A stretch of DNA of 64,000 bases from Dendrolimus kikuchii (taxonomy: Eukaryota; Arthropoda; Insecta; Lepidoptera; Lasiocampidae), in NCBI GenBank assembly GCA_019925095.2, contig CM034389.1, positions 19,083,435 through 19,147,434 of the forward strand. The letters are read 5' to 3'. The stretch's first letter is position 1, and each line of letters starts with the position of its first letter. Below, in pieces: positions 22,615 through 35,000 of this stretch. Made by a program: the position numbers and the translations under genes. Under the pieces are notes generated by a model. It searched no databases. It was not told the origin of the DNA and worked only from the letters and a program-made list of their open reading frames with translations.

Positions 22615-23075
22615 TTTACCAGGGTAATCCGATTGAGGACTAGGCCGCGACAAGAGCAGACCTTGGGGGGATAATTCGCGACTTAGTGTGGGATTCGCCA
22701 GAACGGGGGTGGCACTAGCATGCCCAGTCAGAACGGGTGCCATGCTATCGCCACTCCCGAGTTAGGGATACCTACTAAAACCCCTTGGTGTTCCGTCCTT
22801 CGCCTTATGCCAAGGCTACGTGTATATGACTTAGACTCTCCGCAGCCCTGGCACGCGTGGGACTCGCAAGGCCAGTTTCACTGCCGTGGGACTTTCTTTT
22901 AATTCCCCGGCATCTTCATGTCTATGTGCATGGAGCGGTTTGTAACTCGCCCCACGGGAGGAGAGGTGAGCGCGCGCGGAACACTCACGCTTTTATCTCG
23001 ACGGCATGTGCAGGTGAGTGATAACCCCTATAGCCCAAGGGGCCCCACTCGCGCCGCCCGCTTATGGCAGCCGAA
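22615..23075 (+). repeat. GC-rich two-copy repeat, copy 1
   Basis: Collinear with 48407-48860: 'cgattgaggactaggccgcg', 'gccactcccgagttagggat', 'cgccccacgggaggagaggt', 'ccaaggggccccactcgcgc'. GC content far above the surroundings. Likely the 5' part of a non-LTR retrotransposon; parallel open frames over it are not convincing genes. Confidence 0.6.
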
Positions 23076-23240
23076 GGTCCGTGCTGGCCCTCCGGCGTCG
23101 GCGCGTCCTCCTTTGACGGGAGCGGAGCCGTTATGTGCGCTCACGCTCCCGCTCCGCCTCCTCCTGTGCAAGCATAACTTATCTCGATATAACCCAAGAA
23201 CAACTAAATAAACTTGAGCGCCTTCAAAATTTCTGTATAA

Positions 23241-23593
23241 AGTGCCCCGGAGACAGTAATTCGCAATTGTCAATTTTTACGTCATTGACCGTTTCAATTG
23301 AAGGTGCAAATGATGGAGCTTCATACGATGCGTCAATTGCTGGCCCAGATTTGCTTTCTGTCCGCCATGTTTCTCGATTAGCTAGCGAATGACCGAAATC
23401 TGTCAATCGCACAACGACACGTTCAATTGATATGTCATTCGCGATTGTCAATGGGCTTCAATCAAAACTTCCATCATTCGCCTTCAATCACGTAATCGCG
23501 AATGACAATGGCTTCAATTACCTCTAGAGACAATCATTTGGTACTTCAATGACGTAAAAATTGACAATTGCGAATGACTGTCTCTGGGGCACT
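23241..23593. mobile_element. MITE with ~48-bp terminal inverted repeats, 3-bp TSD (PIF/Harbinger-like)
   Basis: Left end agtgccccggagacagtaat, right end its near-perfect inverse (ending gtctctggggcact). The TIR match extends through 'cgcaattgtcaatttttacg'. Flanked by TAA at 23238-23240 and 23594-23596. 353 bp with no transposase. TAA/TWA duplication suggests PIF/Harbinger. Confidence 0.8.
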
Positions 23594-23706
23594 TAAGGTT
23601 CATATTTCGGTTACATAAATATGACCACGTCTCTGAATTTCATAAAAAACGCAAGTAGTTACCCATCAGTCTTCGCGGGAATACTTACATTCTCATTCTT
23701 CTTAAC

Positions 23707-23790
23707 TATCCGTGCGCAGATGGTTTGTGATAGCGTCATGATGTCAGCGTCGATGGTCAGTAGGGTTGACTAGAAGGTGACATGAGGTAA
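23707..23790. repeat. Half copy of the 27405-27610 MITE
   Basis: Shares 'ccgtgcgcaga', 'ggtttg', 'gcgtcgatggtcagtag' and 'gttgac' with the left half of 27405-27610. Confidence 0.6.
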
Positions 23791-24119
23791 GGTGAAATAG
23801 TTGACATATATGTTTCATAATAATAGATGTAATCATAATAATAGATGACATAAATACACCTGCTCACACGTCCTGTTTCTATAATAACTCTTTCACCGTC
23901 CAGGCTATGCATCTCTGGAATGAGTTACGTATTACTAAAAGACAAGCCAACACCTTACCGTGCTTTAAAAATCCTAGGAGCTGTTTGAAGTTTTTCGGGT
24001 GCATAAAAATTAGCATATTCCGACACAGTATTCACTAACACGATAGCTTACTTTCTTTTTTTAAATACTGTAGTGCTTTGTGTCCCGGGAATCCCCCGGG
24101 GATTTCAAGTCGATGCTTT

Positions 24120-26977
24120 AATATTCGCAGACAAACCAATTAAATCATTCAAATTAACGACCAGAAATAATATTGAGGTAGAGTAAAGAAAAAAATTTTA
24201 CTGCACCGATCAAAGAAAACGACACAAATATCTATATACAAATATTATAAATGTGAATGTGAGTTTTTATGTTTGTTTATGAGGTTTTCGGGCCTTATCT
24301 ACGCAACAGATTATCATTAAATTTTGTATACACGTTCTCAGGGGTATAGAAAAGGACATAGAGTACCTCTCATCTAGGTAAAAAGTACTTTTCCTGAGGG
24401 ATTACAAAAATATAGAAAAGATAGCGCTTCGACCGCGTTTTATTGGCGCCGCCTTTGCAATATGGGATCGGACTGTGTAATCAATTGAGATACTATTTAT
24501 GAACTTACATAATATTTCATCCTCATAGATTTTGTACGAGCGTACCTATGACTTCAGAAGTCATAAGACGTCACCACATTCATAAATGAAGTCACAGGAA
24601 TTTTATGATTTTTTACCCCTCCTCGTCCTTGTCACAGCTGGTCACGTTCGTAAGACTCCTCCCTCTTTAGTGTGACATCACATATATTGCAATTATAATT
24701 CAATAAATTAAAATTAAATTAAAAAAGCAGTTCCGTAATTAGTTTTACTTTCATTTAAATGTTTTTTTTTATAATTTAAACACTCTTACATATAAAGTTG
24801 TAAATATTTTGAAGTTTTCGGGTAATAGTTCAAATTTCGTGTCTTAAAGCGAAAATATATCAGATTATGAAATGTGATTCCACGAAATTTAGGACGCCTT
24901 GTCACATAGTATCACACTTCGTCGACCCACTCTACCTCCCCCCTTAACATAACGTAATTTCTGGATGGATCTTAAGTAGGTACAAGTAAAATAAGATAAA
25001 AAAACGCATTAATTGTTTTTTGGAAACTAACTAAAATTATTACTATCATGATATTTTGAAAATATTAATTTTGGTACACTTATAATTATTTACTGAATCA
25101 AAATATTCATCTAAAAACAGAATTCTTATAAATTTACCATGCCCATTCCTCTATCTTCTTCCTCGTTCGTTCCTTCTCTCTATCTATATGTGCTTCAGTC
25201 AATCTTTTTAACAGACTGACTTTAAAGGAATGACAACAAAGAAGGGATCTTCAATATGCCAATGTACATAAGTATACTTAAAATGAGAAAATTCATAGAA
25301 TTATGGATATCTATCACAGTAAATGTACATATAGTAGTATGAAGAATAGTTGTCAAAAAAAATGTTTTCGATGAGATAACTAATTCTCATAAGGCACAAT
25401 GAATAAATTTCGAAATATTTATCATCGTCATCGCTACGGAGCCTTTGCGTGTGGTAGAACACAGACTTGGCAGGTTTTCCTCATTGAAATTCAGTACACA
25501 AATCTCTACATATCTAGTATTCAACTGATTTTTTTATAATTGCATTACAAAAAATGCCCTCTTGTATCTTTATATTTACTTAATCAATGATATTCAAATT
25601 TATAAACACACGATGAATTATTTAAACATTAAATGTCCTTTATTTATTAAGGACATTTTTTTCTTCAAATAATACATCATACATAGAAAATGTTCGTCAC
25701 GTACATTAGTTTTATGACTGGACTAGCTAAAACCCAGTCACGCTTCGCTGTGGGTAAGTTAGGTCTTACTATGTAAATGGTTCGTGTATAGACTTGTCTT
25801 TTGTAAATATAATTTTATTTATAATGTAGTTTAGTTTATTAGGGAAGTAAATGAAGGATACAAATTTATTTTAAAAAACTGAATTAAGAATAGAGTTTAA
25901 CGGTTAGAAATAAAGGAAAAACGTAATAGCTGAAGAGCTGTTAAACATTATTGAGTACGTACTTGAGATATCATAAAACTAGCAGGTACAATACTTCTAT
26001 TGTGAGTTATTCGCAAAGGACAGCAGGATTCCTCGCGAGATAAGTTTAAGGTCGGTAACTTTAGAATTTCACTTCCCGAATTGGGGGAAGGGCAGTGTAC
26101 GGTAGTCACCCTCCACTATTTCCGGCTGCCGGAAATGGGTAGTTTCTTTTAAACAGAGGTACTCTAGGGGGGATTTGGAACAAATTTCATAAGAAGTCTC
26201 CCTAATAGGGCAGAATTAAAGGGGTGGGGAGTGCCGCCGCCACTTCCTGCTGCTGAAGATGCGTATTTTTTTATAGAAAGTAAGAGCAATGATTTCTGTG
26301 TCGTCCAAAAAAAAATAACCTCAAAGGCTTAGTTAGCCCTCTGACCTATAAGGTCAGAATTCGGATCTGCCTTAAAAGTGGAGCTCCTACCTAATTAAGT
26401 CTACCCCATAAGTAGTCAAGATCTCTCAATTTTTTAAATTAAAAAATCCATGTACCCTCGGCAGATGGAAATGGTGGAGAGTCCGCATGACCCTTAATTG
26501 TACCCTAACAAGGAGAGGTACTATAATTTTTTTATCAAATCCCTTCATGGCTCCTTTGTTTTTTTAAATTAAAAAAATATATAGTATATATAATACTTTA
26601 ATATAAGGTAGTAATTAGGTAAGGTAAGGTAAAGGTAAGGGTAACTTTGCTGAAGGGCATTATTTCTCTTCATTATTACGACAGCCTGCTCCCTCATTCT
26701 TTAGTAATAAAATCGTAAAAAAGTAATAAAGCCTATGCTTTCCTCTGTAATTATTTAGGTAATTATTTTTATAGTAATTATGAATCCTTTGTATGATACC
26801 AATTGTATGGCAGAATAACAAATACGATATAATAAGATATTTAAGATAATTCATAAAATATTATTACAGCTTGGTTTTGTTTTGTTTCCCTTCACCACAC
26901 GACAGCTTAGTCAGCCGTATATATTTATATTAAAGTTTACTGTGTTTCGTTGTTAACTTCAAAAACAGATCGAAAAA
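24120..26977. other. Gene-free stretch with repeats
   Basis: No exon recognised. A dispersed repeat lies at about 24233-24480 ('gtttgtttatgaggttttcg', 'aaggacatagagtacctctc'). A short GGTAA-type tandem tract is at 26618-26642. The remainder is AT-rich. Confidence 0.4.
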
Positions 26978-28767
26978 TTACGTAAAAGACACGTATGCAG
27001 GCGAATTTTTCAAATAGCATTTGTAGAAAGTGTTCGCAGTTTCGATAGGTGTTGTAATATTGAGGCAATCTCGGCATTCTTTGAGTACGTGTCTTACATC
27101 TGAATCTGTAAATAGGTTATACAATTTGTCGAGTATCGGGACACCATTTTCTGAATAGTATCCCGCTTTGGTGGTTGAACAATAGATAAATTTCTTAAAG
27201 CAATCACTGTCGTCGTGTCTGTGCTCTTTAAAAAGAATCCAGGCATGTTCTGTGTTATTTGTTTCTTTAATGCACTCTAAACAAATCTCTTTCATTTTTG
27301 CAGTGACATCAGAACAGAGCTGCACCGGTCTCTGAAAGAATATCAAGATTTATTTATAAACAAATTATAGATTTATAATTTTTCAAGTGTGGCACAAACT
27401 ACTACCCGTGCGCAGAAGGTTTGCCGATAGCCTCATAATGTCACGCGTCGATGGTCAGTAGAGTTGACCAAAAAGGTTACGTAAATAGTTGTTGCAATAA
27501 TTTTATTATTTTAATTTATTATTGTTATACTTTACATAAGTATTATATAATAGTAAGTAATACAATACAATAATAGTAAGTAGTCATCAGCAAACCTTCT
27601 GCGCGCGGCTTATAGTTATCTGGGATTTTTGCCTCTTAATTAATTATTAAAAATATGTCTTAAACAGTTTACTTTCTTACTTCTAAAAATAATTTGATGA
27701 ATGAATGAATTTGATCTAATAATATTTAGTTTTTTTATTGCAGGAGTTCAGCAGACAGACAGACGGTCCACTTGATGGAAAGCGGTTACCATCGTCTATG
27801 GACATTTGCAACACCAACGGTGCTACATATTCGTTGCTGCTCTCTTAAGGGAGACTGGAACCCGGTCACTAATGCCGGAACACAACGCAAAGTTGTTATG
27901 GCGACATACTTTAGACCAGGGGTGGTAGACATCCAGTCGGGCAAATGCCCTGCCACCTGGCTATGGGTTATTTTATCGCCTCTTACGACAGGCCGTCCGG
28001 CCGCAGGAAATTGTATTCTTTCTCCGTTCCTGCACGGATAAAAAATATTAAGTTGATAAAAAGCAATTCAGTTTACGTGAATATCTATAATATTATAAAA
28101 TTCTAAATATGCTGTATCTGTAGATTGAAACTATTAAAAAAAACAAGTTGAATAGACTATATAAACGATGGAGAACACTTTTTTATATTTCTTGTCTGTT
28201 TGTCGTTTTGTATGTTTGTTCGGGATTCACGTAAAAACTACTAGGCCGATTTCGATGCGGTTTTGGCTGATCGAAACCTAATTCTTAGACTTACGCTACT
28301 TTTTATTCTGGGAATTCCGCGGGAATTTTTCTGAGAATAGTTTAAAATGGCCAGTTTAAAAAAAAAACGAATTCCAATGTAATTTTTTTACTGATCGATA
28401 GCAAATGTAATGTAATAAAATGTGTGATATTTTACATCCCGTGAATTTTCCCGGGAGCAATTTGAAGTTGTTCAAATGCATTAAAATTTGCTTATTCCGA
28501 CACAGTTTCCACTAAAACGATAGCTTACATTCTTTTTTAAATGCTACAATATTTAAAGTCCTGGAAATCCCGCGGGAATTGCAAGTCGAGTGTGGACGAA
28601 ATCGCGGGCATATTTTAGTTTCTTATAAGATTTCTTAGTTACGCCAGATATAGTCTCAAGTCTGACTTATTTACTGAATATAAATTGTTTCCACTTACCC
28701 GTTTCTCGATCTGAGAGGCAGCGAAGCCCAATACCAAAATAAAAATAATTTTTGTTATCAAACTCAT
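26978..28767 (-). CDS. OBP-like protein with extra cysteines, complete (OBP gene 9)
   Basis: Exons complement(28699..28767) and complement(26978..27331) give 140 residues. The leader encodes MSLITKIIFILVLGFAAS plus QIEKR and ends at GTAAGT; the second exon follows TTTCAG and starts RPVQLCSDV. The core pattern is present (LEC, IYC, KEC, YKC), with four additional cysteines (in QLC, EIC, SDC and RDC), so the mature part has eight. The motifs NNTEHAW, FKKFIYC, ENGVPILDKLYNLF and TANTFYKCY are shared with gene 10, its closest relative here, whose leader is nearly the same. The intron carries a MITE (27405-27610), one short-element copy (27729-28039) and part of another repeat. TATATAAG lies at 28808-28815. 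Confidence 0.8.
27405..27610. mobile_element. MITE with TIRs (CCGTGCGCAGAAGGTTTGC)
   Basis: Left end ccgtgcgcagaaggtttgcc; right end inverse 'gcaaaccttctgcgcgcgg'. About 206 bp, AT-rich centre, no ORF. Lies in the intron of OBP gene 9. The target duplication is not clear. Confidence 0.7.
27729..28039 (-). repeat. Short interspersed element A, full-length copy
   Basis: Minus-strand copy from 'attgcaggagttcagcagac' to the fixed boundary 'cctgcacggat'. In the OBP gene 9 intron. Confidence 0.8.
28092..28600 (+). repeat. Dispersed repeat family D, longest copy
   Basis: Contains 'gttcgggattcacgt', 'ggccgatttcgatgcggttt', 'aattccgcgggaatttttct' and 'cttattccgacacag'. Shares these with 1-215, 36505-36715, 53045-53425 and partly 24003-24115. 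In the OBP gene 9 intron. Confidence 0.6.
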
Positions 28768-28807
28768 CTTTGCAACTGAAATAGTGTGTAATCAGTGTTG
28801 AACTGCT

Positions 28808-28815
28808 CTTATATA
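28808..28815 (-). promoter_or_regulatory. TATA box of OBP gene 9
   Basis: TATATAAG on the minus strand about 45 bases upstream of the ATG at 28767. Confidence 0.6.
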
Positions 28816-29439
28816 TGAAATTGTACCCTATAATTTATAACCTATAGGTATTAAAGTATTTACAAACAAAGGCGTTGAGAACAAAAAACAAAAAGCGGGT
28901 TTTATTTAATTAATATTTCTTGTTATTGTTTTCTTACCTACCTACCTGCCTAATTAAAAAGTTAATTAGGACAATAAGGTGAGTAACTTTAACTTCGACA
29001 GTTTGGTTTTTAGGGTGAAACATGGAAACGTAAAACTTTGTGATGTCTGTTAACTCCGACCTATTTAGTCACTGCTTCTTTATTTCTTTTTCTCTTCGCC
29101 GCATCTGTGACTACGTAAATACGTGACATAGTTTACGATTAAACGCCTAAGAAATCGCTTCTTCTGCGAACCCTCGACACGTTTTGTGTCTTATATACCA
29201 TTCTACACTCGCTTGTATGCGGGTTACCGCATGCTATACCCCGCTGATTTACGAATAGTCTACAAAGAACCGCCAGACGAGAAGAGAGGATCAAGAGGAA
29301 GATGTGCCTGTCCCTACAAAACCCGCATCCGCTTTTTCCCTAATTCCCACCCCCATTCCGCAAGTACATATTGAAGTTCACTCCTTTAGAATCGATTTTC
29401 TAAGGCCTAAGGCCCCCATTATGAAAATTCTATGAAGAA

Positions 29440-30240
29440 TAAAATAGATAGATAACACTTTATATACTTTAAATGCATAATTACAATATTTCTTGGCAGA
29501 ACAACGGGCGGCCTTATCGCTAAAAGCCATCTCTTCCAGGCAACCTAGCTTAAGAGAAATTCTTAACTAATCTGGCGATGTAGGTGGAGCAGAAAAAAGA
29601 TAGGACTGTGCAATTTAAATATACATACTAACACTAATTTATAAATTTAATATATACATAAATCCAGACACATTTATAGAATACCAATATATACGAAATA
29701 ATCTAAACAAACATATTTATTAACATAATATATGACAAGCATTTTATATTAACAATAGATAAATAAGTGAATATTTAATATACCTATTAGACATATTTAT
29801 GTAAAAACAGATAGTACTTTCTAAGTGAGTTCCGAAATGTAGGTAATGTTTTGGCCTCTCTGACAGTAAGAGGCAACGCATTCCAGAGTCTGACATCCTG
29901 CATTGTAAGAGTTATCATAAAAGGATGAAGTGTGTGCAGGTGTCAGGAGTCTACAATATGTATCTGACCGCAAATTGTAAGAACTAGATAGGCGAAGGAA
30001 TTCAAAACGTTCCTTAAGGTAAGGAGGACTATTAGGATTAAATAGTATATTATAAAGGAGAGTTAGAATGTGAGTATTCCGGCGAAAACGAATAGGAAGC
30101 TACTTGAGCTTCATACGAAATTGAGAAACATGGTCATATTTTCGCAAACCAAATATGAATCTGATACAGAAATTCTGAAATCGCTCAAGTTTATTTAGCT
30201 GTTCTGAGGTTATGATGACTTACCAAGATGAGTATTAGCG
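29440..30240 (-). pseudogene. LINE 3' end: RT C-terminus plus 3'UTR and ATAG tail
   Basis: The minus strand reads WNALPLTVREAKTLPTF then RNSLRKYYLFLHKYV and a stop at 29787-29789, the usual C-terminal phrase of insect non-LTR polymerases. It is followed by ~340 bases of 3'UTR found again at 3335-3556 and 10862-11050, ending at an atagatagat repeat. A 5'-truncated copy. Confidence 0.7.
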
Positions 30241-30426
30241 AAACTATATTATATTTATATATACGTGGACACACGCATTAAGTTTTGCGAAAATAAAAAA
30301 ATGGTCTATAGGTAACTATTTTTTTATTAAATCTTTTCAAAGAACTCTCCACCAGCCTCTATACAAAGTTTCATGCGTCTGAACCAGTTTCGTAACACTT
30401 TTTCCAGTCTACCGCAGACACCTTGT

Positions 30427-31377
30427 TTACAGCTTGCTCTCACGCTGACAGCGCATCTTCCGGCGACGAAAATTGTATCCCTTTGAGCTTTTTTTTATTT
30501 TCGGGAATAAAAAGAAGTCACACTGTGCTAGGTCAGGGCTGTAAGTAGGGTGACCCAGGAGCTTGACCGGTGTGCTGTCCAGGAAGTCCATCGTTTTCAG
30601 CGCGGTATGGGCGGGCGTGTTGTCGTGGTGGAGCAGTAGCCCGCGAAGTTGTGTTTTTGATCGCTTGTTGCTCACAACAGAGAAAACTTCTGCCAAGCAT
30701 TTGGTAGTACATCATTCGGCGTTGATGCTTCTTTGGTTCCGTAAAGGAATTGACACCAAATACTCAGTCAAATTGAAAAACCTCACGATCAAAATCTTAC
30801 ACCCCCCCCCCCCCCCCCCCCCTACTAGATCGCTTCACTTTGATAGACGTTGATTCGCTTTGAAACACCTAAACCGTTGATTGACGCTTCGTTTCTGGAT
30901 CATATTGATATATCCAGGACCTGTAATGAAGTCGTAAACACGCCGAGACGAGCCTGCTTCAAATTTGTTTATCATATCACGGCACCATTCCACCTGAGCC
31001 TGCTTCTGAGCATCGGTCAGGTTGAGTGGTACCCAGCGTGAAACTATCCTCCTCATGCGAAGATGCACGTATAGAATCTCGTGAAGACTCCCCGATCCAA
31101 TCTGCAGTACGTGCTGAATCTCTTGAAACGTAACTCGCCTATTATCTTTGATTAAATTTTTCACTGCTAGCACGTTTTCTTCCGTAACAACCGTCAAAGG
31201 GCGATCACTTCTTTCTTCATCCCCCAAAGTTAGTCGTCCGCGCTTGAATTCGTTGTACCAACGATACATGGTTGTCTTAGAAGGGCCTTCATCCATGAAT
31301 GCCATTTGAAGTCTATCGTACGATTCGAAGCCGGAGATCATGCCCCAGGCGGCCAATTCACAGGACAGCAAATTCAA
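30427..31377 (-). pseudogene. mariner-family transposase, decayed
   Basis: The N-terminal 180-residue frame (31377 to ~30838) contains a helix-turn-helix region (KTTMYRWYNEFKRGR, ERSDRPLTV) typical of mariner. A second frame (30696 to 30427) holds HHDNTPAHTA and YSPDLAQCDFFLFP. The two catalytic aspartates there are separated by 34 residues (DD34D). The first catalytic Asp motif is not recognisable in its expected place. A 21-C homopolymer and frame changes lie between the two parts. TIRs were not resolved by eye. Confidence 0.8.
30802..30822. repeat. C21 homopolymer
   Basis: Twenty-one consecutive C on the plus strand within the mariner remnant. Unusual in this AT-rich sequence and a likely site of polymerase or assembly error. 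Confidence 0.9.
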
Positions 31378-32368
31378 ACTTTGCAGACAAATACAAACTC
31401 ATCATGACCACTGAGATGTCCAGGAAGTACTTCAAACACGTAAATTACTTTTTGCAGGGCGCGTAGGCATAGGTAAAAAATTACAGACGCACGCGTTATC
31501 AGTGGGCGTCTGATGGCTAAAATGGTGATAATGATTAAGGTAAAAATATAGACAAGCGAGGGCGGCATTTTTCAGTTTCTGACCCCCTTAAAAAAAATTC
31601 AAGATCCGAGGCTGGTAGAAATCTGCATAATGTAAATTCTAACTATAATTTGCTAACAATGGTAAATATTATGATGATAATTCCATCGTGATGAAAACTG
31701 CACATCGAGATAACCAATGTTTCAAACCTGCCGAGCCACCTTGGACATGTGTGGCGGGCAGGGTTGGGCAGTATTTGAAATACTTGTAATTGAAATACGT
31801 AATTGAAATACAAATACGTATTTTGTATTTGTATTTCAATTACTTCTTAAAAATGTAATTTGTAATTAGTATTTCAAATACGTGACGCTGAGGTATTTTG
31901 TAATTAGTATTTCAAATACTTATGGTTGCAAAATACATTTCACAAAATACATTTAGCTACCTTATTAATGGGTGTGTTCTTCAGAAAATAGCACTGGATA
32001 GCTTTCATAAGCAAAATGGTGACCGCTAAATATTAGGTACATTCTGCAGTACTGACCATTTAAAATAAATATTTTTGTTTGGCTAAGATATATAATTTCA
32101 AATTAATTTTACTTTGAAAACACGAAATTCTTTTTTAAAAATTAGTCATTTATTTATTGATAAGTGTTATGTTTTCTTCGCATTTGAAGCTTTTTCGTCA
32201 TCATGGATAGTTAAAAATTCGAGTAATTATGGAATAAGAGTACCGTCGTGGCAGCAACGCGGCAAGAGCGACAAGCAACATCAACGACCTTTATGAGCGA
32301 ACACTACAATGAACTCACCACTTGTTATTGGTTTGCCCGCTTCCATTCTGGAAATTTCGATCTTTTTT

Positions 32369-32466
32369 TTATAGCTGGAGTACAGCAGACAGGCTGACGG
32401 CCCACCTGATGGAAAGCGGTTACTGTCGCTTATGGACATTTACAACACCAGAGATTTCATCAACCC
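32369..32466 (-). repeat. Element A-related 3'UTR sequence inside the hAT
   Basis: Shares 'acagcagacaggctgacggc' and 'acctgatggaaagcggttac' with family A, then diverges into 'aacccgctgccagcctcgaa'. It lies just 3' of the minus-strand LINE at 32750-35000, so it may be that LINE's 3' end and show where family A got its tail. Confidence 0.55.
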
Positions 32467-32749
32467 GCTGCCAGCCTCGAAGAAATTTTATGACACCCTT
32501 TTTGAAAAAGGTTCTACAGAACCGTTGCGTACATGAGCGAAGCGGCTTAAAGAAGTGGGGGGAAATCCCAACACATGGCGAGTGGTTCAATGGTAGAAAG
32601 AGGACGAATACACCATTCTATACAGTTCTTCCGAATACTCCTCGTTATACAGTCAGTAGAATACATAGAGAGAAGCGAAGTCTCTCATAAGGCCAATCCT
32701 ATCTAGACTATCTGTGAGTGTGGGATCACCAACAACGTGAATGGCTCGA

Positions 32750-35000
32750 CGTTGAATACAGTCTAGGGGATCGAGTTAATAGCCAGGTGCTCCAGCCCAA
32801 AAGTGTGAGCAGTACTCCATATGCGGGCTCACCTGGGTTTTACAAAGCACAAAGCGTTGCCGCGGTGTGACATACTGCTTGGACCGGTTTAACATTCCCA
32901 GCTTCTTAGAGGCATGTTTTGCCTTGCCTTCAAGATGGCCCCTGAACATCGTTCGCGATGTCAACACTGAGGATCCCAATACTCTTGGTGGTGGTAAGGG
33001 GAGTTCCTTGGAACTGAAGCGATTGCTCGAATGGAGTTTTTTTGGCAGAGAATACGTAGACCTATGTCTTCCTGGGGTTGAAATGGACAAGGTTTTATCT
33101 CCCCCATTCAGGGACTTACTCTAAGGAATACTCTACTTCAGATACAAATCTAACCCAACTTTCCACCATAAATGATCGAGGGAAGTTTGCACGACCAGAG
33201 TACTGCGCATCGCCTGTGCTGTCATCCGCATTGGAATGAATGTTACGAATAGACAACATATCATTGATATGTAAGACGAACAACGTTGGCGATAGCACAC
33301 AACCCTGGGGCACACCAGCGTTGATGGGCTTGAAACTTGAGCAACAACCGGCGACAACGACTTGAATGTTGCGCTCATCAAAAAAGCTGGATATCCAGGT
33401 TCAAGGCCCTTCGGGTATCCCAAACGATAGTGTGCCAGACCCGGTCGAAGGCCTTAGCAATATCTAGAATTCTAGACTAACTGCCAGTGCTTCCCCTTTG
33501 CTTTCAATGGCTTCAGCCCAACGGTGGGTTAGGTAAACCAAGAGATCCCGAACTGAGCGACCATGGCGGAAGCCGTATTGCCGATCGTTTAGCAGCTGAG
33601 AATCTTCAAGGTAACACAAGAGCTACGCGTTGATAATACGCTCCATCACCATTGAGAGCAAAAAGGTTATTGCTATAGGCCTATTCGACGTGTCTGTTAC
33701 GTCCCCTTTTTTGGGGACAAGGTGCACATGGGCAATCTTACACGAAGCGAGGACACAACCCTTGTAGTAAGAGAGAGTGAAAAGTCTGGGGGCTGGGGAC
33801 AACTCAGCTAAACACGTCTGCAGCACAATGGCAGGATTGCCATCAGGGCCAGAAGACTTTTTGACGTCGAGGGAGAGGAGAGCACATCGGACTACTTTTT
33901 GAGTAAAGCGCACCTCCGACATTCTAGACTCACACTCAGGGATTGTAGATGGAGTTTCTCCCATATCCCAAGAGTTGAATTGGCCGCAAAGATTTCATCC
34001 AGAAGATTGACTTTATCTTTGGCGGCGTATACCAGACGGTCGTCCACTGTGCGCAGAGGTGGAAGAGACGCCCAACAATAGTTTCCTTGGACAGCTTTGG
34101 TGAGGGCCCGAAAAGCTCTAGTCCCAGAAGAGTAGCTAGAGAGGCGCTCACCAATTCTGCCGATGTGATCGAATTTTGCTCTTGCGAGCTGTTTTTTGAG
34201 GGACCTGGGGGCGGCATTGTATCACTTTTTCAGGTCAGAGGAACTTGGAGCCTGACGAGCCCGGGCTGCAGTCCAGGCTGGATAAGCTTGTTTCTTTAGC
34301 TTTATAGCTTCACTGCTGTACTCATTGAACCATTGTGGTTTACTCGAACCACCGATAGGTACAGTTGAGTTTGGAATTAAACATGCTATTCGCTGCAGTA
34401 CTACATCGGCGATCCAGTCTGTGCTCGGATCAGAAGCTTCCGACGAGAAACATAACTGCCTCCATGGGTAGGATGCATAGAATTCACGGAGTCCATCCCA
34501 ATCTGCTGACCTGTATCACCACACCTTCCGTCATCCAGCGGGACGAGTCCGATCGGGAATAGGAAGGGGCACCACCAAAGATACCAGACAATGATCAGAG
34601 GTTCCCAGTGGAGCACTGATGGAGATCTGGTAGTTCTCCGGGTGTGTGGTCAGCAGAAGATCCAGCAAAGAAGATTCATGATCCACTCTATCCGGTATTC
34701 GGATAAACTCCGTAATCACCTGAGGGAATCCATTTGCGAGAGCAAATTCGTAGGCAGTAGACCCTGACAGATCAGTTCTCGGGGAACCCAACCACTCAGC
34801 GTAATGAGCATTAAAATTCTCGAGTATGACTACCTCTGCAAAAGGATACTGCCCAAAAACTTTGTCGGTCACCTCATGAACGAGTTCAAAAAAGCGAGCT
34901 GTTTCAGTCCTTGTGCATTCCCTGCCATGGGACCGATATAAGCACGCATAGATCAGGGTGGAACCACCAAAATCTACGCGTACCTACAAGATGGAAATGG
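32750..35000 (-). pseudogene. Non-LTR retrotransposon (jockey/CR1-like) ORF2, decayed
   Basis: In minus-strand order: endonuclease domain near 34980-34530 (STLIYACLYRS, ILENFNAHYAEWLGS, LLDLLLTTHP, GTSDHCLVS), a linker, reverse-transcriptase palm near 33960-33620 (KKSSGPDGNPAIVLQ, HVHLVPKKGD, NRPIAI), the PQGCVLSPTLF and NDML boxes near 33310, and an RT tail near 33090-32776. Several frame changes separate the parts, and the catalytic YADD-type box is altered. Lies entirely within the hAT-like element. Confidence 0.75.

Larger units (their letters stand above)
23190..24010 (+). pseudogene. Non-LTR retrotransposon RT C-terminus, interrupted by a MITE
   Basis: Plus strand reads EQLNKLERLQNFCIK before 23240 and FRLHKYDHVSEFHKKR after 23594, then FTVQAMHLWNELR and ANTLPCFKNPRS further on. 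These are typical end-of-ORF2 phrases of insect LINEs. The 23241-23593 MITE splits the frame, and a partial copy of another MITE lies at 23707-23790. Confidence 0.65.

Noticed and set aside
34087..34562. Plus-strand open frames across the LINE
   Set aside because: They are antisense shadows of the endonuclease and linker region of the minus-strand LINE.
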